Part shown: positions 25,347 to 34,469 of the stretch, piece after piece
How the letters are laid out: the number at the start of each line of letters is the position of its first letter
Position numbering within the stretch: the first letter of the stretch is position 1
DNA from: Marvinbryantia sp.
Lineage (GTDB): Bacteria; Bacillota; Clostridia; Lachnospirales; Lachnospiraceae
NCBI GenBank assembly: GCA_016297895.1
Contig: JAEDFS010000010.1
Coordinates: 1 to 52,854, forward strand
DNA: 52,854 nt
Reading direction: 5' to 3'
Notes under the pieces: model-generated
Told to the model about the DNA's origin: nothing
Databases searched by the model: none
Seen by the model: the letters and a program-made list of their open reading frames with translations, nothing else
Position numbers and translations under genes: made by a program

Positions 25347-25374
25347 TTGACATTTTTCATAAATATGGTAAACT
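25347..25374 (+). promoter_or_regulatory. Promoter of the SGNH hydrolase gene
   Basis: TTGACA (25347-25352), 16 bases, TAAACT (25369-25374). The ribosome site AAAGGA is at 25397-25402. Confidence 0.65.
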
Positions 25375-25409
25375 TTATTTAAAATTCAATATTACGAAAG
25401 GATAGCGCA

Positions 25410-26135
25410 ATGAAGATACGAAATTATCTTACCATTCTTTTTGCTGTTCTGGCGATCGTCTTTCTGCTGGGTCTGACCGGATTTATGACCTATTATGCGG
25501 CAGATGATTCCAATCCTGTAAAACAGCAGATTGGCACCATCCTTCCTATGGAAGAGATTTTTGATTTTCTTCACCTGGACAGCCCTGAGGCTTCTGTTCC
25601 CGTGAATACAGCAGAAGTTTCCACTGAGCAGACAACAGCTGCCGCTGTGAAGGAACATGCTTTTCTGTTTGTAGGTGATTCCAGAACCCTTGGTATGAAA
25701 GATGCCGTAGGCGATACCTGCACCTACCTTGGTGCGGAAGGCGAAGGCTACAGCTGGTTCTCCGGTGACGGTGTACTGGCTTTGGCTGACTACCTGGGAA
25801 GCGATCCGTCCAGGACGGTCATTTTGAATCTGGGTGTCAATGATCCGGAAAACATCAATGTCTATATTGACCTATACAGGAAACTGATTTCTGATTACCC
25901 CAGCAGCAGTTTCTATGTATTATCCGTTAACCCTCTGGATGACGATGCCGATTTTAACACGACCAACGAAATGATCGAACTGTTTAACGCAACCATGAAA
26001 AGTTCCTTCCCGGATCGCTATCTGGACTGCTACACTTATCTGAAAGAAAATGGATTTGAGACGGTGGACGGTCTCCATTACTCAGATGCAACCTATCGGA
26101 AGATCCATCAGTTTGTGGTAGACAGCCTTGCTTAA
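25410..26135 (+). CDS. Membrane-anchored SGNH/GDSL hydrolase
   Basis: A 241-residue protein with an N-terminal transmembrane or uncleaved signal segment (residues 7-30), a Thr/Ala-rich spacer (about 58-80) and an SGNH hydrolase domain outside the cell. The catalytic serine is Ser91 in FVGDSRTLG. The block III motif is LGVND at residues 141-145, and the Asp/His pair is D220 and H223 in DGLHYSD. The substrate is unknown; esterases of this fold deacetylate glycans or cleave carbohydrate esters. It is a single gene with its own promoter and terminator, divergent from hrcA. Confidence 0.85.
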   Translation: MKIRNYLTILFAVLAIVFLLGLTGFMTYYAADDSNPVKQQIGTILPMEEIFDFLHLDSPEASVPVNTAEVSTEQTTAAAVKEHAFLFVGDSRTLGMKDAVGDTCTYLGAEGEGYSWFSGDGVLALADYLGSDPSRTVILNLGVNDPENINVYIDLYRKLISDYPSSSFYVLSVNPLDDDADFNTTNEMIELFNATMKSSFPDRYLDCYTYLKENGFETVDGLHYSDATYRKIHQFVVDSLA

Positions 26136-26154
26136 TGAAAATATGTAAAATACA

Positions 26155-26190
26155 AAAATGCGGTCTCAGATATATGAGGCTGCATTTTTT
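26155..26190 (+). terminator. Intrinsic terminator after the SGNH hydrolase gene
   Basis: A 14-bp stem with two G-T pairs (26155-26168 with 26175-26188), a GATATA loop and a TTTTTT end. Confidence 0.88.
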
Positions 26191-26201
26191 ACAGAATCAA
26201 A

Positions 26202-26240
26202 ACTGCTGCACATCATCACCATATGGCGTTGTGCAGCAGT
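26202..26240 (-). terminator. Terminator-like hairpin after the CHAP protein gene
   Basis: An 11-bp perfect stem (ACTGCTGCACA and complement) with a 17-base loop that itself contains CCATATGG. On the minus strand it is followed by TTTTG, a weak T-run. It lies 23 bases past the CHAP gene stop. Confidence 0.6.
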
Positions 26241-26262
26241 CGTTCTTCTTTGCACTTTTCTG

Positions 26263-27588
26263 TTATCGTAAATAAATGTATCCCTTCAGGCTTCTTCCAC
26301 CCGCCCAGTTATAAATACTCTGGTACTTAAAAATAATGGTAGCCGCTGTCGGTTTCGTGGTACTGAGTGCATATCCCGATTCAGAAACATACGGTACCCC
26401 ATTCACAATATCTTCCACTACTGCAATATGGGCCTCTCCGCCGTTTCCATAATTGAATACTGCAAGAGCACCAATCTTTGGCGTGCTTCCGTACTTAAAC
26501 ATTCCCTTTGCCACATTCATGTTAAAGATTCCAACCGGATCCGGACCAAAGATGGCCTTTACCTTATTGATATCTCCGCCGGCCTGAGCCACGATCTCCA
26601 TGGCACGTCCGCAGGCATACCATGTACAGTTTCCAACTACATAATTCTTGTCATCGGCCATTTTCTTTCCGGTAGGTGCCAGACTGTTATATCCGTAATA
26701 AATATTGTAGCTCTTATCATAATAATACTTATTGTCTGCTGCCGGTCTTGCGGTACGCTTCACATAACCGGAAGGCATCGTCACTGTTCCGCTCGTATTC
26801 AGATAATTTCCGGTGTTCGTGGTGCTTCCGCCGGTGGATCCGGGATTTGTTCCCGAAGTTGTACCGGAGGCCTTTACCGTAATGGTCCTGTAGATCAGCC
26901 GGACACTGGTTCCTTTTGTATCGACGGCAGTCACTTCAAACTTATAAGTGCCGGCACTTAACTTGTCAAAAAGCATTGCCACATCCAGCGTACTGTTCGT
27001 CAGAGAATAAGTCTTCTTTTTCGGATTGACTGTTTTTGAATATACTGCTTTGTTGGAACTGTCCAGAATCCTTGCTCTCACGCTTCCCAGCGTATAAGTG
27101 GATGTGATGTTTCCACCGATTGCATAACTCTTTCCTTCATTGATGGTAAGGTTTCCGCTTGGTTTTGGATTCACGATCTTGATCTTTCCGTTTCCCACAA
27201 CAGTAAACTTCTTACTGATGACACGCTTTTTATAGTTCTTGGTGTCGTAACAAAGTACCCGGTAATAATACGTCCCGGGAGTAAGTCTGTCAAAGTAAAG
27301 ATACGGATCTGCTCTTCTCAGATCATAGGTGTAGGAATTCGGATAAGTGACAAATCTCTGCAGACAGGTCTTTCCGTTGGACATATACAGTGTGCAGCGG
27401 ATCTCTTTCAGCTTGTAAGTCGACTTGATAGTCCCCTTCATATTAAAGAAAGCTCCCTGCTTGATCGTTGTCGGCTTGGTCGCACCTGAAAGAGTAATCT
27501 TGGATTTTGCTGCCTGCACCTGAAGAGGCAATGCCAGCACTATCACCATCATGCAAAACAGTAATAATAATCGGTGTTTCTTCTTCAT
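26263..27588 (-). CDS. Secreted CHAP domain hydrolase with two Ig-like repeats
   Basis: A 441-residue exported protein. The signal peptide covers residues 1-26, with cleavage likely at VQA-AK. Two related beta-rich repeats follow (about 32-131 and 137-238), each with a GTIKSTYKL / GNITSTYTL core and a LTPGTYYYRV / LSAGTYKFEV end, resembling Ig-like (Big) cell-surface domains. A Gly/Ser/Thr linker (240-270) leads to a C-terminal CHAP domain with catalytic Cys321 (NCTWYACGRAME) and His387 (GEAHIAVVED). CHAP enzymes cut peptidoglycan as amidases or endopeptidases. No sortase motif is seen. Confidence 0.85.
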   Translation of the reverse strand: MKKKHRLLLLFCMMVIVLALPLQVQAAKSKITLSGATKPTTIKQGAFFNMKGTIKSTYKLKEIRCTLYMSNGKTCLQRFVTYPNSYTYDLRRADPYLYFDRLTPGTYYYRVLCYDTKNYKKRVISKKFTVVGNGKIKIVNPKPSGNLTINEGKSYAIGGNITSTYTLGSVRARILDSSNKAVYSKTVNPKKKTYSLTNSTLDVAMLFDKLSAGTYKFEVTAVDTKGTSVRLIYRTITVKASGTTSGTNPGSTGGSTTNTGNYLNTSGTVTMPSGYVKRTARPAADNKYYYDKSYNIYYGYNSLAPTGKKMADDKNYVVGNCTWYACGRAMEIVAQAGGDINKVKAIFGPDPVGIFNMNVAKGMFKYGSTPKIGALAVFNYGNGGEAHIAVVEDIVNGVPYVSESGYALSTTKPTAATIIFKYQSIYNWAGGRSLKGYIYLR

Positions 27589-27672
27589 AACTTCTCCTTA
27601 TTTCCAGATATAGTGTCTTTTCGACCATGTTCATCCACATCTTGTTAACGATTCATTAAATATTTCCTTTAA

Positions 27673-27701
27673 AGTATACACCACGAGCTCTTTTTTTGCA
27701 A
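27673..27701 (-). promoter_or_regulatory. Promoter of the CHAP protein gene
   Basis: TTGCAA (27701-27696), 17 bases, TATACT (27678-27673) on the minus strand, with a leader of about 75 bases to the start codon. Confidence 0.6.
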
Positions 27702-27746
27702 CATGTTTCAATATTTTTTTAATATTTTTGTAAAACACTTCCAAAT

Positions 27747-28901
27747 TCATCCCAGTAAAAAATGAGAAAACACATAATTTCCAAGATCGATTCCTCTCCC
27801 TGTAAGCCAGACTTTTTCTTCATTTTCTTCCATGAGCCCCTGCACTTTCATCTTTTTCAGTACAGTTCCATACACATCATCCATGGAACGACCGAATTTT
27901 TCCAGAAAAGTCTGCTTTCTCACTCCACACAGCAGACGAAGTCCCAGAAACATCGTCTCTTCCATCTGCTCTTCCGTAGTCAGTATCTGTTCCTCCATAT
28001 GGACCCCCGGATATTCCAGATAGGCATTCAGATCCCGCACATTGGAAAATCTTGTCTCGCCGATCATTGAAGCCGCCCCCAGCCCAAATCCCCGGTATTC
28101 TTTTCTGGTCCAGTAACCGCAGTTATGCCTGCACTCCTTTCCGGGACGTGCATAGTTGGAGATCTCATAGCGATGATATCCTGACTCTGACAGAATGATC
28201 CCTGTCTGTTCATACATCTTCCGTTCCAGTTCCTCCCCCGGAAGATATCTGCATTCCCCTCCTGCTTCCCTTTTTTTCGCATCTTCCCCATAACGGTCAT
28301 AAAAAGGAGTCCCTTCCTCTATGATCAGACTGTAGGCTGATATATGTTCCGGTTCTAATGCTGCCACCTTCCGCAGCGTATCCTCCCAGCTCTTTAAAGT
28401 CTGTCCCGGAAGTGCCGACATCAGATCTACATTGATATTACAAAAACCTGTCTCCCTGGCCCTGTAAAAACTGTCCAGAAACTCCTCCCAGGTATGGATT
28501 CTTCCAAGACTTCTTAACTCTTCATTGTGGGCAGACTGCAGTCCAAGACTGAGCCGATTGATTCCGGCCTTCTGATACGCATGCAGTTTCCGTTCTTCCA
28601 GGGTACCCGGATTTGCCTCCAGGGTGATCTCTGCATCATCCGCAAGGACATATCTCCTTCTTACTTCTTCCATGATATCCAGGATCTGCTCTCCCTCCAG
28701 GATGGATGGTGTGCCTCCTCCAATAAAAACAGAGGACACGATTCCGTCTCCTCTGTCTTTCCACTCTCTGATCTCTTTTTTCAGACTTTTCACATACGCT
28801 GCCTGCAGTTCCTTCCCGGCCGGAAAGGACAGGAAATCACAGTATGCACATTTTTTCACACAAAATGGTATATGAATGTATAGTTCCAGTTCACCTTTCA
28901 T
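27747..28901 (-). CDS. hemW: Radical SAM heme chaperone HemW
   Basis: A 384-residue HemW. The radical SAM cluster motif is CVKKCAYCDF at about residue 14, after the typical LYIHIPFC. Other family marks are FIGGGTPSIL, TLEANPGTL, NRLSLGLQSAHNEELRSLGRIHT and SALPGQTL. HemW proteins bind heme and hand it to respiratory enzymes; they resemble coproporphyrinogen III oxidase HemN but lack that activity. The gene starts directly after the lepA stop codon (TAAATG), so the two are translationally coupled. Confidence 0.93.
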   Translation of the reverse strand: MKGELELYIHIPFCVKKCAYCDFLSFPAGKELQAAYVKSLKKEIREWKDRGDGIVSSVFIGGGTPSILEGEQILDIMEEVRRRYVLADDAEITLEANPGTLEERKLHAYQKAGINRLSLGLQSAHNEELRSLGRIHTWEEFLDSFYRARETGFCNINVDLMSALPGQTLKSWEDTLRKVAALEPEHISAYSLIIEEGTPFYDRYGEDAKKREAGGECRYLPGEELERKMYEQTGIILSESGYHRYEISNYARPGKECRHNCGYWTRKEYRGFGLGAASMIGETRFSNVRDLNAYLEYPGVHMEEQILTTEEQMEETMFLGLRLLCGVRKQTFLEKFGRSMDDVYGTVLKKMKVQGLMEENEEKVWLTGRGIDLGNYVFSHFLLG

Positions 28902-30716
28902 TTATTTGTCATCCAGCTTCAGCACGCTCATAAAGGCTTTCTGTGGAATTTCCACATTTCCGACCTGACGCATCCGCTTCTTTCCTTCCTTCTGCTTTTC
29001 CAGAAGCTTCTTCTTTCTTGAGATATCGCCTCCATAACACTTTGCAAGGACATCTTTTCTCATAGCCTTTACAGTCTCCCGGGCAATGATCTTGCTTCCG
29101 ATCGCTGCCTGAATGGGGATCTCAAAAAGCTGCCTTGGAATTTCTTCCTTCAGCTTCTCACACATCTTCCTTCCTCTTTCATAGGCAGTCTCTGCGTGAA
29201 CAATAAAGGAAAGTGCATCTACCTCTTCCCGGTTCACCAGGATATCCAGCTTCACCAGTTCTGACCTTTCATAACCCTTCATCTCATAATCAAAGGAAGC
29301 GTATCCCCTGGACCTTGATTTCAGTGCATCAAAGAAATCATAGATGATCTCGTTGAGGGGAAGATCATATTTCAGAAGTGCTCTTGTCTCCTCCATATAT
29401 TCCATACCAAGATAAGTTCCCCGTCTCTCCTCGCAAAGCTGCATAATGGAACCGATAAATTCTGTAGTCACCATGATCTCTGCGCTGACCACCGGCTCCT
29501 CCATATATTCGATCTCTGACGGATCCGGAAGGTTGGTAGGATTGGTCAGATCGATCACCTCTCCATTGGTCTTATGAACCTTGTAGATAACGCTGGGTGC
29601 CGTAGTGACCAGATCCAGATTGTATTCTCTCTCCAGACGTTCCTGGATGATTTCCAGATGGAGAAGACCTAAAAATCCACAGCGAAATCCAAAGCCAAGA
29701 GCCACAGATGTCTCCGGTTCAAACTGAAGAGACGCATCATTTAACTGCAGCTTCTCCAGGGCATCCCGAAGATCCGGATACTTTGCTCCGTCTGCCGGAT
29801 ACATACCGCAGTACACCATGGGGTTCACCTTTTTATAGCCCGGAAGAGGTGCCGCACAGGGTGTTTCCGAATTCGTAATCGTGTCACCCACTCTGGTGTC
29901 TTTTACATTTTTCAGGCTGGCCGTAATATATCCAACCATACCTGCTGACAATTCTTCACAGGGAATAAACTGTCCGGGTCCAAAATACCCGACTTCTACC
30001 ACTTCAGCCTTTGCTCCGGTAGCCATCATGGTAACAGGCGTTCCCTTTCGCACTCTTCCTTCCTTCAGACGGCAGAATACAATAACTCCCTTATAAGAGT
30101 CGTATACGGAATCAAAGATCAGTGCCTGAAGAGGTGCATCCGGATCCCCTGTCGGTGCCGGAATCTTTTCCACGATCTGTTCCAGAACCTGATCCACATT
30201 GGTGCCGACTTTTGCGGAGATCAGCGGTGCATCGTGGGCCTCGATACCGATCACATCTTCTATTTCATTGATCACACGCTCCGGATCTGCACTTGGCAGG
30301 TCAATCTTGTTAATAACCGGCATCACATCCAGATCGTGATCCAGTGCCAGATACACATTGGCAAGGGTCTGGGCTTCAATTCCCTGTGCCGCATCCACTA
30401 CCAGGATCGCACCGTCACAGGCTGCCAGACTGCGGGAAACCTCATAATTAAAGTCTACGTGTCCAGGCGTGTCGATCAGGTTAAAGATGTACTCTTCCCC
30501 GTCTTTCGCCTGATATACAATTCGCACGGTCTGGGCTTTGATCGTAATGCCCCTCTCCCTCTCCAGGTCCATATTATCCAGAACCTGCGCCTGCATCTCC
30601 CTGCTGGTAAGAAGGCCTGTCATCTCAATGATACGGTCTGCCAGGGTGGATTTCCCGTGATCGATATGTGCTATAATACAAAAATTTCTGATTTTACTCT
30701 GGTCGATTGATGCCAC
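28902..30716 (-). CDS. lepA: Elongation factor 4 (LepA)
   Basis: A 604-residue translational GTPase that assists ribosome biogenesis or back-translocation. G1 is AHIDHGKST, G3 is DTPGHVDF and G4 is NKID. EF-G-like domains II, III and V follow, and the LepA C-terminal domain ends at YGGDISRKKKLLEKQKEGKKRMRQVG. I chose GTG at 30716 (read as MASIDQSKIRNF) because GGAGG lies nine bases before it. The in-frame ATG at 30737 lacks a ribosome site and adds seven residues that contain that GGAGG. Confidence 0.97.
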   Translation of the reverse strand: MASIDQSKIRNFCIIAHIDHGKSTLADRIIEMTGLLTSREMQAQVLDNMDLERERGITIKAQTVRIVYQAKDGEEYIFNLIDTPGHVDFNYEVSRSLAACDGAILVVDAAQGIEAQTLANVYLALDHDLDVMPVINKIDLPSADPERVINEIEDVIGIEAHDAPLISAKVGTNVDQVLEQIVEKIPAPTGDPDAPLQALIFDSVYDSYKGVIVFCRLKEGRVRKGTPVTMMATGAKAEVVEVGYFGPGQFIPCEELSAGMVGYITASLKNVKDTRVGDTITNSETPCAAPLPGYKKVNPMVYCGMYPADGAKYPDLRDALEKLQLNDASLQFEPETSVALGFGFRCGFLGLLHLEIIQERLEREYNLDLVTTAPSVIYKVHKTNGEVIDLTNPTNLPDPSEIEYMEEPVVSAEIMVTTEFIGSIMQLCEERRGTYLGMEYMEETRALLKYDLPLNEIIYDFFDALKSRSRGYASFDYEMKGYERSELVKLDILVNREEVDALSFIVHAETAYERGRKMCEKLKEEIPRQLFEIPIQAAIGSKIIARETVKAMRKDVLAKCYGGDISRKKKLLEKQKEGKKRMRQVGNVEIPQKAFMSVLKLDDK

Positions 30717-30776
30717 TGATTCTTCCTCCGGTTTCATACTTCGACAGGTATTTTAGCATATTTCCCGTTGTTTTGT

Positions 30777-31949
30777 CTACTCCCCTCCAAGGACTTTATC
30801 CAGTACTCCGGCAAAGGCCTCCATGGCGTTTTTTTCCTCCTCCAGCGTGTTAAGCTGGGTTCCCGCTTCCAGAAGAAGGGTCTTCGGCCTCACATGCATA
30901 TTGAAACGATATGCCATCAGATAAATATTTCTCATCAGATCCGGACAGACCTTTCCAGCTGCAAGCTGCATCTGAAGAGCAAATCCAAGATTTTCTTCCA
31001 CATATGGATTGGGAAGATAGGAGATATCCACATTGTCTGCTGTCCTGCTCATACCTACAATATACATCAGCTTTGCCGCCGGTTTTCCCTGGTATTCTGT
31101 GACAAATTTTGTTCCGTCCACACCATCCCGGTGAAGATCAATGACCACTTCTATAGAAGGATACTTTTCAAGCCATTCCTCCACTGCCTGCAGAGAAAGG
31201 TCATAGGCCAGATTCCGATCCAATACGCCGTCCACCAGATCGAATACCCCTCTCTCATGAATGACCTGATAACCATAATCCTCACTTAGAATCTTCGCAA
31301 GATAGTCTCCCACACCTACGATGGTCGTTGTGTCATCTCCCTCTACGGTATCTGCAAATCCTTCCTGAGAATGGGTGTGATAAATGAGGATCTGCGGCTC
31401 CTCCTTTTTCTCCATCGTCATATCCATAGACAGCAGTTTTTTCCCATCCAGCCTCTCCTTGTCTATGGTCGTTGTCATATCCATGGAAAAATAATGATAC
31501 AGCAGATAATGAAAGTCATACAGCGCTTCCTCCTCTTCCGGCTGATCCGTCTGCACCGGCATTTCTTCACTTTTTCGGGGATTCTTATTGTCTTCTGCCT
31601 GAGCTTCCGCCCGGACGATCAGTTCATATTCGCTCTGGCTTTCCAATGCCCGTTCGCCTCTCTTCCGACTGTTCAGATACCCCGCAAGGGGATACAGATT
31701 TTCCGTGAAAGCAGGTTCCTCCTGTATTGCTTTCTCCTCTCCGGAATTATTTTCCACATAGGAAATGACGGGTACCACCGTACCCGCCGTCCAGTTCTCT
31801 ATTTTACTGTACCATGCAGAAAGCACCGGAGAATTCCGGAAAACACCATTCTCTCCTGCGATTGTGACACCCCGCAGAATAATATAAGCTCCCAGTCCGA
31901 ACATACAGCATCGTAATACCCACTGTACTATTTTATCCAGCCATTTCAT
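30777..31949 (-). CDS. spoIIP: Stage II sporulation protein P (SpoIIP)
   Basis: A 390-residue SpoIIP, an amidase and endopeptidase that thins septal peptidoglycan to drive engulfment together with SpoIID and SpoIIM. There is one N-terminal membrane segment (about residues 8-30), an acidic low-complexity linker (about 95-145), then the amidase domain. That domain shows ILIYHTHSQEGFAD, VVIDLHRDGVDGTKFV and TLLLEAGTQLNTLEEEKNAMEAFA, with zinc ligands His and Glu. The start ATG at 31949 follows GAGG by eight bases. It is downstream of gpr, a conserved sporulation pair. Confidence 0.95.
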   Translation of the reverse strand: MKWLDKIVQWVLRCCMFGLGAYIILRGVTIAGENGVFRNSPVLSAWYSKIENWTAGTVVPVISYVENNSGEEKAIQEEPAFTENLYPLAGYLNSRKRGERALESQSEYELIVRAEAQAEDNKNPRKSEEMPVQTDQPEEEEALYDFHYLLYHYFSMDMTTTIDKERLDGKKLLSMDMTMEKKEEPQILIYHTHSQEGFADTVEGDDTTTIVGVGDYLAKILSEDYGYQVIHERGVFDLVDGVLDRNLAYDLSLQAVEEWLEKYPSIEVVIDLHRDGVDGTKFVTEYQGKPAAKLMYIVGMSRTADNVDISYLPNPYVEENLGFALQMQLAAGKVCPDLMRNIYLMAYRFNMHVRPKTLLLEAGTQLNTLEEEKNAMEAFAGVLDKVLGGE

Positions 31950-32029
31950 CTTGTCCACCTCAGCACATTGTATGCCGATGGTTTCTGATCTATGCAGGAA
32001 AACAGAATTTTCTTCCTGAAATCTTCATG

Positions 32030-32917
32030 TCAGGAAAATGCCAGATTCAGCCCCTCTGAGATCGTATAACTTACCCGCTTCACCGTCTCATCAATATCTT
32101 TCGGGGTCACAAACATGGTATTCAGATGCGGAGAGATCTGTTCCCTTAACGCCTGCTGACTTTCCTGCTGCTCCACAAGCTGATCAAGGGTATCATATAC
32201 GATGGTTGCGGCATCCACCACAGTAGGCACACCGATTGCGATTACCGGGATTCCAAGCACCGCTTCATTGATCCCGCTTCGATGATTTCCCACACCAGAT
32301 CCCGGATTGATTCCGGTATCCGTGATCTGTATCGTCCGGTTCAGCCTTCTTGTGCTTCTGGCCGCCAGAGCATCAATCACCACTACTGCATCCGGATTGG
32401 TCTCCGATACTACCCCCTTTATGATCTCAAGGGTCTCCATTCCCGTCTGCGCCATGACTCCAGGCACAATGGCGCTGATGATCCTGCTTTCTTTTTCCAG
32501 AAAGCCGCTCCCATACTCTTTTGCCAGATGTCTTGTGATCCTTAAGTTCTGAACCACATCCGGACCAAGCGCATCCGGAGTCACTTCCCGGTTGCCAAGT
32601 CCTACTACCAGAACGGACTCCCTCTCCTTCCCCAGCAAATCCCGCAGATACCCTGCCAGTTTTTCAGAAATCTCCCTGTGATATCCTTCCTCCTCAAAGG
32701 ACATATTGGGCGCTTCCAGAGTAATGTAAGTTCCAACCGGTTTGCCCATAGCTCTGGCTCCGTTTTCCGTCTCGATCTTTACCGTCGTGACATAGATCTC
32801 CCTCTCTTCATCCTTCTCCTCACTGACTCTGACGCCTCTGATCTCCACATCGTCATCTTCAAAACTTTCTCTTGCCTCCAGTGCAAGATCTGTCCTTACA
32901 TGAAAATTCCCCAACAT
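32030..32917 (-). CDS. gpr: GPR endopeptidase (germination protease)
   Basis: A 295-residue GPR, the aspartic-type protease that degrades small acid-soluble spore proteins during germination. Family marks are VRTDLALEARESF at the N-terminus (the self-processing region resembles SASP cleavage sites), VVGLGNREVTPDALGP, IVPGVMAQTGMET, DALAARSTRRLNRTIQITDTGI and GSGVGNHRSGIN. ATG at 32917 has GGCGGAG seven bases upstream; the frame open to 32986 crosses the rpsT promoter and is not used. A SASP target lies at 34.5 kb. Confidence 0.96.
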   Translation of the reverse strand: MLGNFHVRTDLALEARESFEDDDVEIRGVRVSEEKDEEREIYVTTVKIETENGARAMGKPVGTYITLEAPNMSFEEEGYHREISEKLAGYLRDLLGKERESVLVVGLGNREVTPDALGPDVVQNLRITRHLAKEYGSGFLEKESRIISAIVPGVMAQTGMETLEIIKGVVSETNPDAVVVIDALAARSTRRLNRTIQITDTGINPGSGVGNHRSGINEAVLGIPVIAIGVPTVVDAATIVYDTLDQLVEQQESQQALREQISPHLNTMFVTPKDIDETVKRVSYTISEGLNLAFS

Positions 32918-32973
32918 CGTCGCTCCGCCTCTCGTTTTTTCCTTATTTTTTACAAAATATTGAGATTTATGTA

Positions 32974-33002
32974 TTGACAGAAACAACTTGTTGCTCTAAA
33001 AT
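32974..33002 (+). promoter_or_regulatory. rpsT promoter
   Basis: TTGACA (32974-32979), 17 bases, TAAAAT (32997-33002). A close consensus match, divergent from gpr. The untranslated leader is about 75 bases. Confidence 0.8.
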
Positions 33003-33083
33003 ATTAGAGTATGTTAAAACGTCCGTGTCCGAGTTTAGCATAAAGAAATGATTGATTGATAAAATTTTGGAGGTGTCAGGGAA

Positions 33084-33344
33084 TTGGCTAACATTAAATC
33101 CGCAAAGAAACGTATCTTAGTGAACAGAACAAAAGCTGAGCGCAATAAAGCGATCAAGTCCGGTGTCAAAACAGCTGTGAAAAAAGTTGAAGCTGCTGCT
33201 GCTGTAAATGACAAAGAAGCTGCTGCTGCTGCTCTGCTGAATGCAACATCTGTAATCGACAAAGCGGCTACAAAGGGTGTTTATCACAAAAATACAGCAA
33301 GCAGAAAAGTATCCCGTTTAGCTAAGATCGTTAACAATATCTAA
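33084..33344 (+). CDS. rpsT: 30S ribosomal protein S20
   Basis: An 86-residue S20, a basic, nearly all-helical protein that binds 16S rRNA early in 30S assembly. The start is TTG at 33084 (ANIKSAKKRILVNRTKAERN), with GGAGGTG eight to nine bases upstream. Non-ATG starts are known for rpsT in other bacteria, where they take part in autoregulation. An alanine-rich stretch (EAAAAVNDKEAAAAALLNA) lies in the middle. It is monocistronic and convergent with holA. Confidence 0.97.
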   Translation: MANIKSAKKRILVNRTKAERNKAIKSGVKTAVKKVEAAAAVNDKEAAAAALLNATSVIDKAATKGVYHKNTASRKVSRLAKIVNNI

Positions 33345-33374
33345 TTTATTATCACTAACCCGGATAATATAAGC

Positions 33375-33407
33375 AAACCAGTGGCCCGTCATCCACTGGT
33401 TTTTTTG
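33375..33407 (+). terminator. rpsT terminator
   Basis: AAACCAGTGG pairs with CCACTGGTTT (33375-33402) around an 8-base loop, followed by T residues to 33406. Confidence 0.9.
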
Positions 33408-33427
33408 TGTCCCTGAATCGCTGTTTT

Positions 33428-34432
33428 CTACAAGATCTGTTCCTGGTTCTGCTCCTTCCGGCTCCCCTCTACAATGATCAGTTCCACTGCCAGTTTATCA
33501 CCCAGATTTCCGGTCTTGACCGCTTCTTCCGTATTGATACAGCGCTCTACCATCTGTCCGATCTGTTCCACAGAAAAGGCTTCTGCCTGGCGAAGAGCCC
33601 CCCGTACAATAAAATTCTGAATGCCAAGCCGGGATGCGATGGCATTGGCATCATAGCCATGGCCCCGCATTTCTTTCACCTGAAGGAGAATGTTGAACTG
33701 ACGGGTGATCAGAAAGAGAATTCTCATGGGCGGTTCTTTCAGTGCAAGAAGATCATAATAAAGATCCAGTGCCCGGCTCTGATTCTTTTCCGCAATGGCA
33801 TTGACCATGTCAAAGATCTTATTTACAGTCTGGGTCGTACATATTTCCTCCACATCCTCCGATGTGATCACTTCCCGCCCCAGTGTGTAGCTCAGAAGTT
33901 TTTCCAGCTCCATACTGATATTTTTCATATCTGTGCCTGTTTTTTCCAGGAAAAGCTCCATCGTCGCCCGGGTAATATTTTTTCCTTCATTCTTCAGTGT
34001 TCCCAGAATCCATCTCTGAAGTGTTTCCTCGGTCTGCCTTGTGAATTCCACCGCTCTTCCTTTGCTCTTCACTGTCTTAAACAGCTTTCCCCGTTTATCC
34101 ACTTCTTCCTCTACAAAAAGGAAAAAGGTGGTCTCAGGCACATGGGGCAGATAGTCTGCCAGTTCCTGAGAAGCATTTTTGAAAAAACCGCTGTCCTCCA
34201 CCACCAGGAGTCTTCGTTCTGAAAAAAACGGCATGGTTTCCGCCTGATCGATCAGTTCCTTCACAGAAATATTTTTCCCCTCATAAAGATTCAGATTCAC
34301 CGTATCATCCGGTGAAACCAGAGCATCCTGCAGTTTTTTCCGGTACTGGTTTTTTAAATAGGCTTCTTCCCCGAAGAGCAGATATACATTTTTGAATTGA
34401 TTTGTTTTCAGATCCTGTACTAAATTTTTCAT
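33428..34432 (-). CDS. holA: DNA polymerase III subunit delta
   Basis: A 334-residue delta subunit that opens the beta sliding clamp in the clamp loader. Typical segments are NVYLLFGEEAYLKNQYRKKL, the LVVVEDSGFF-like strand (RRLLVVEDSGFF), and the C-terminal helical collar (GIQNFIVRGALRQAEAFS). I chose ATG at 34432 (MKNLVQDLKTNQFKN). It has no ribosome site; instead a TGGTATAAT promoter element ends six bases before it, so the mRNA may be leaderless. The GTG at 34456 would overlap the promoter and also lacks a ribosome site. Confidence 0.93.
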   Translation of the reverse strand: MKNLVQDLKTNQFKNVYLLFGEEAYLKNQYRKKLQDALVSPDDTVNLNLYEGKNISVKELIDQAETMPFFSERRLLVVEDSGFFKNASQELADYLPHVPETTFFLFVEEEVDKRGKLFKTVKSKGRAVEFTRQTEETLQRWILGTLKNEGKNITRATMELFLEKTGTDMKNISMELEKLLSYTLGREVITSEDVEEICTTQTVNKIFDMVNAIAEKNQSRALDLYYDLLALKEPPMRILFLITRQFNILLQVKEMRGHGYDANAIASRLGIQNFIVRGALRQAEAFSVEQIGQMVERCINTEEAVKTGNLGDKLAVELIIVEGSRKEQNQEQIL

Positions 34433-34438
34433 GCAGTG

Positions 34439-34467
34439 ATTATACCACAAAAACACATCTGAAACAA
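34439..34467 (-). promoter_or_regulatory. Extended -10 promoter directly at the holA start codon
   Basis: TTGTTT (34467-34462), 17 bases ending in TGG, TATAAT (34444-34439). The expected start site is 34432 plus or minus one or two bases, which is the A of the holA ATG. Confidence 0.6.
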
Positions 34468-34469
34468 TA

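Noticed and set aside
32918..33010. Sigma-G promoter for gpr
   Set aside because: I looked for GHATR and CATnHTA elements at the right spacing and found no convincing pair; the region's best promoter is the rpsT promoter on the other strand.
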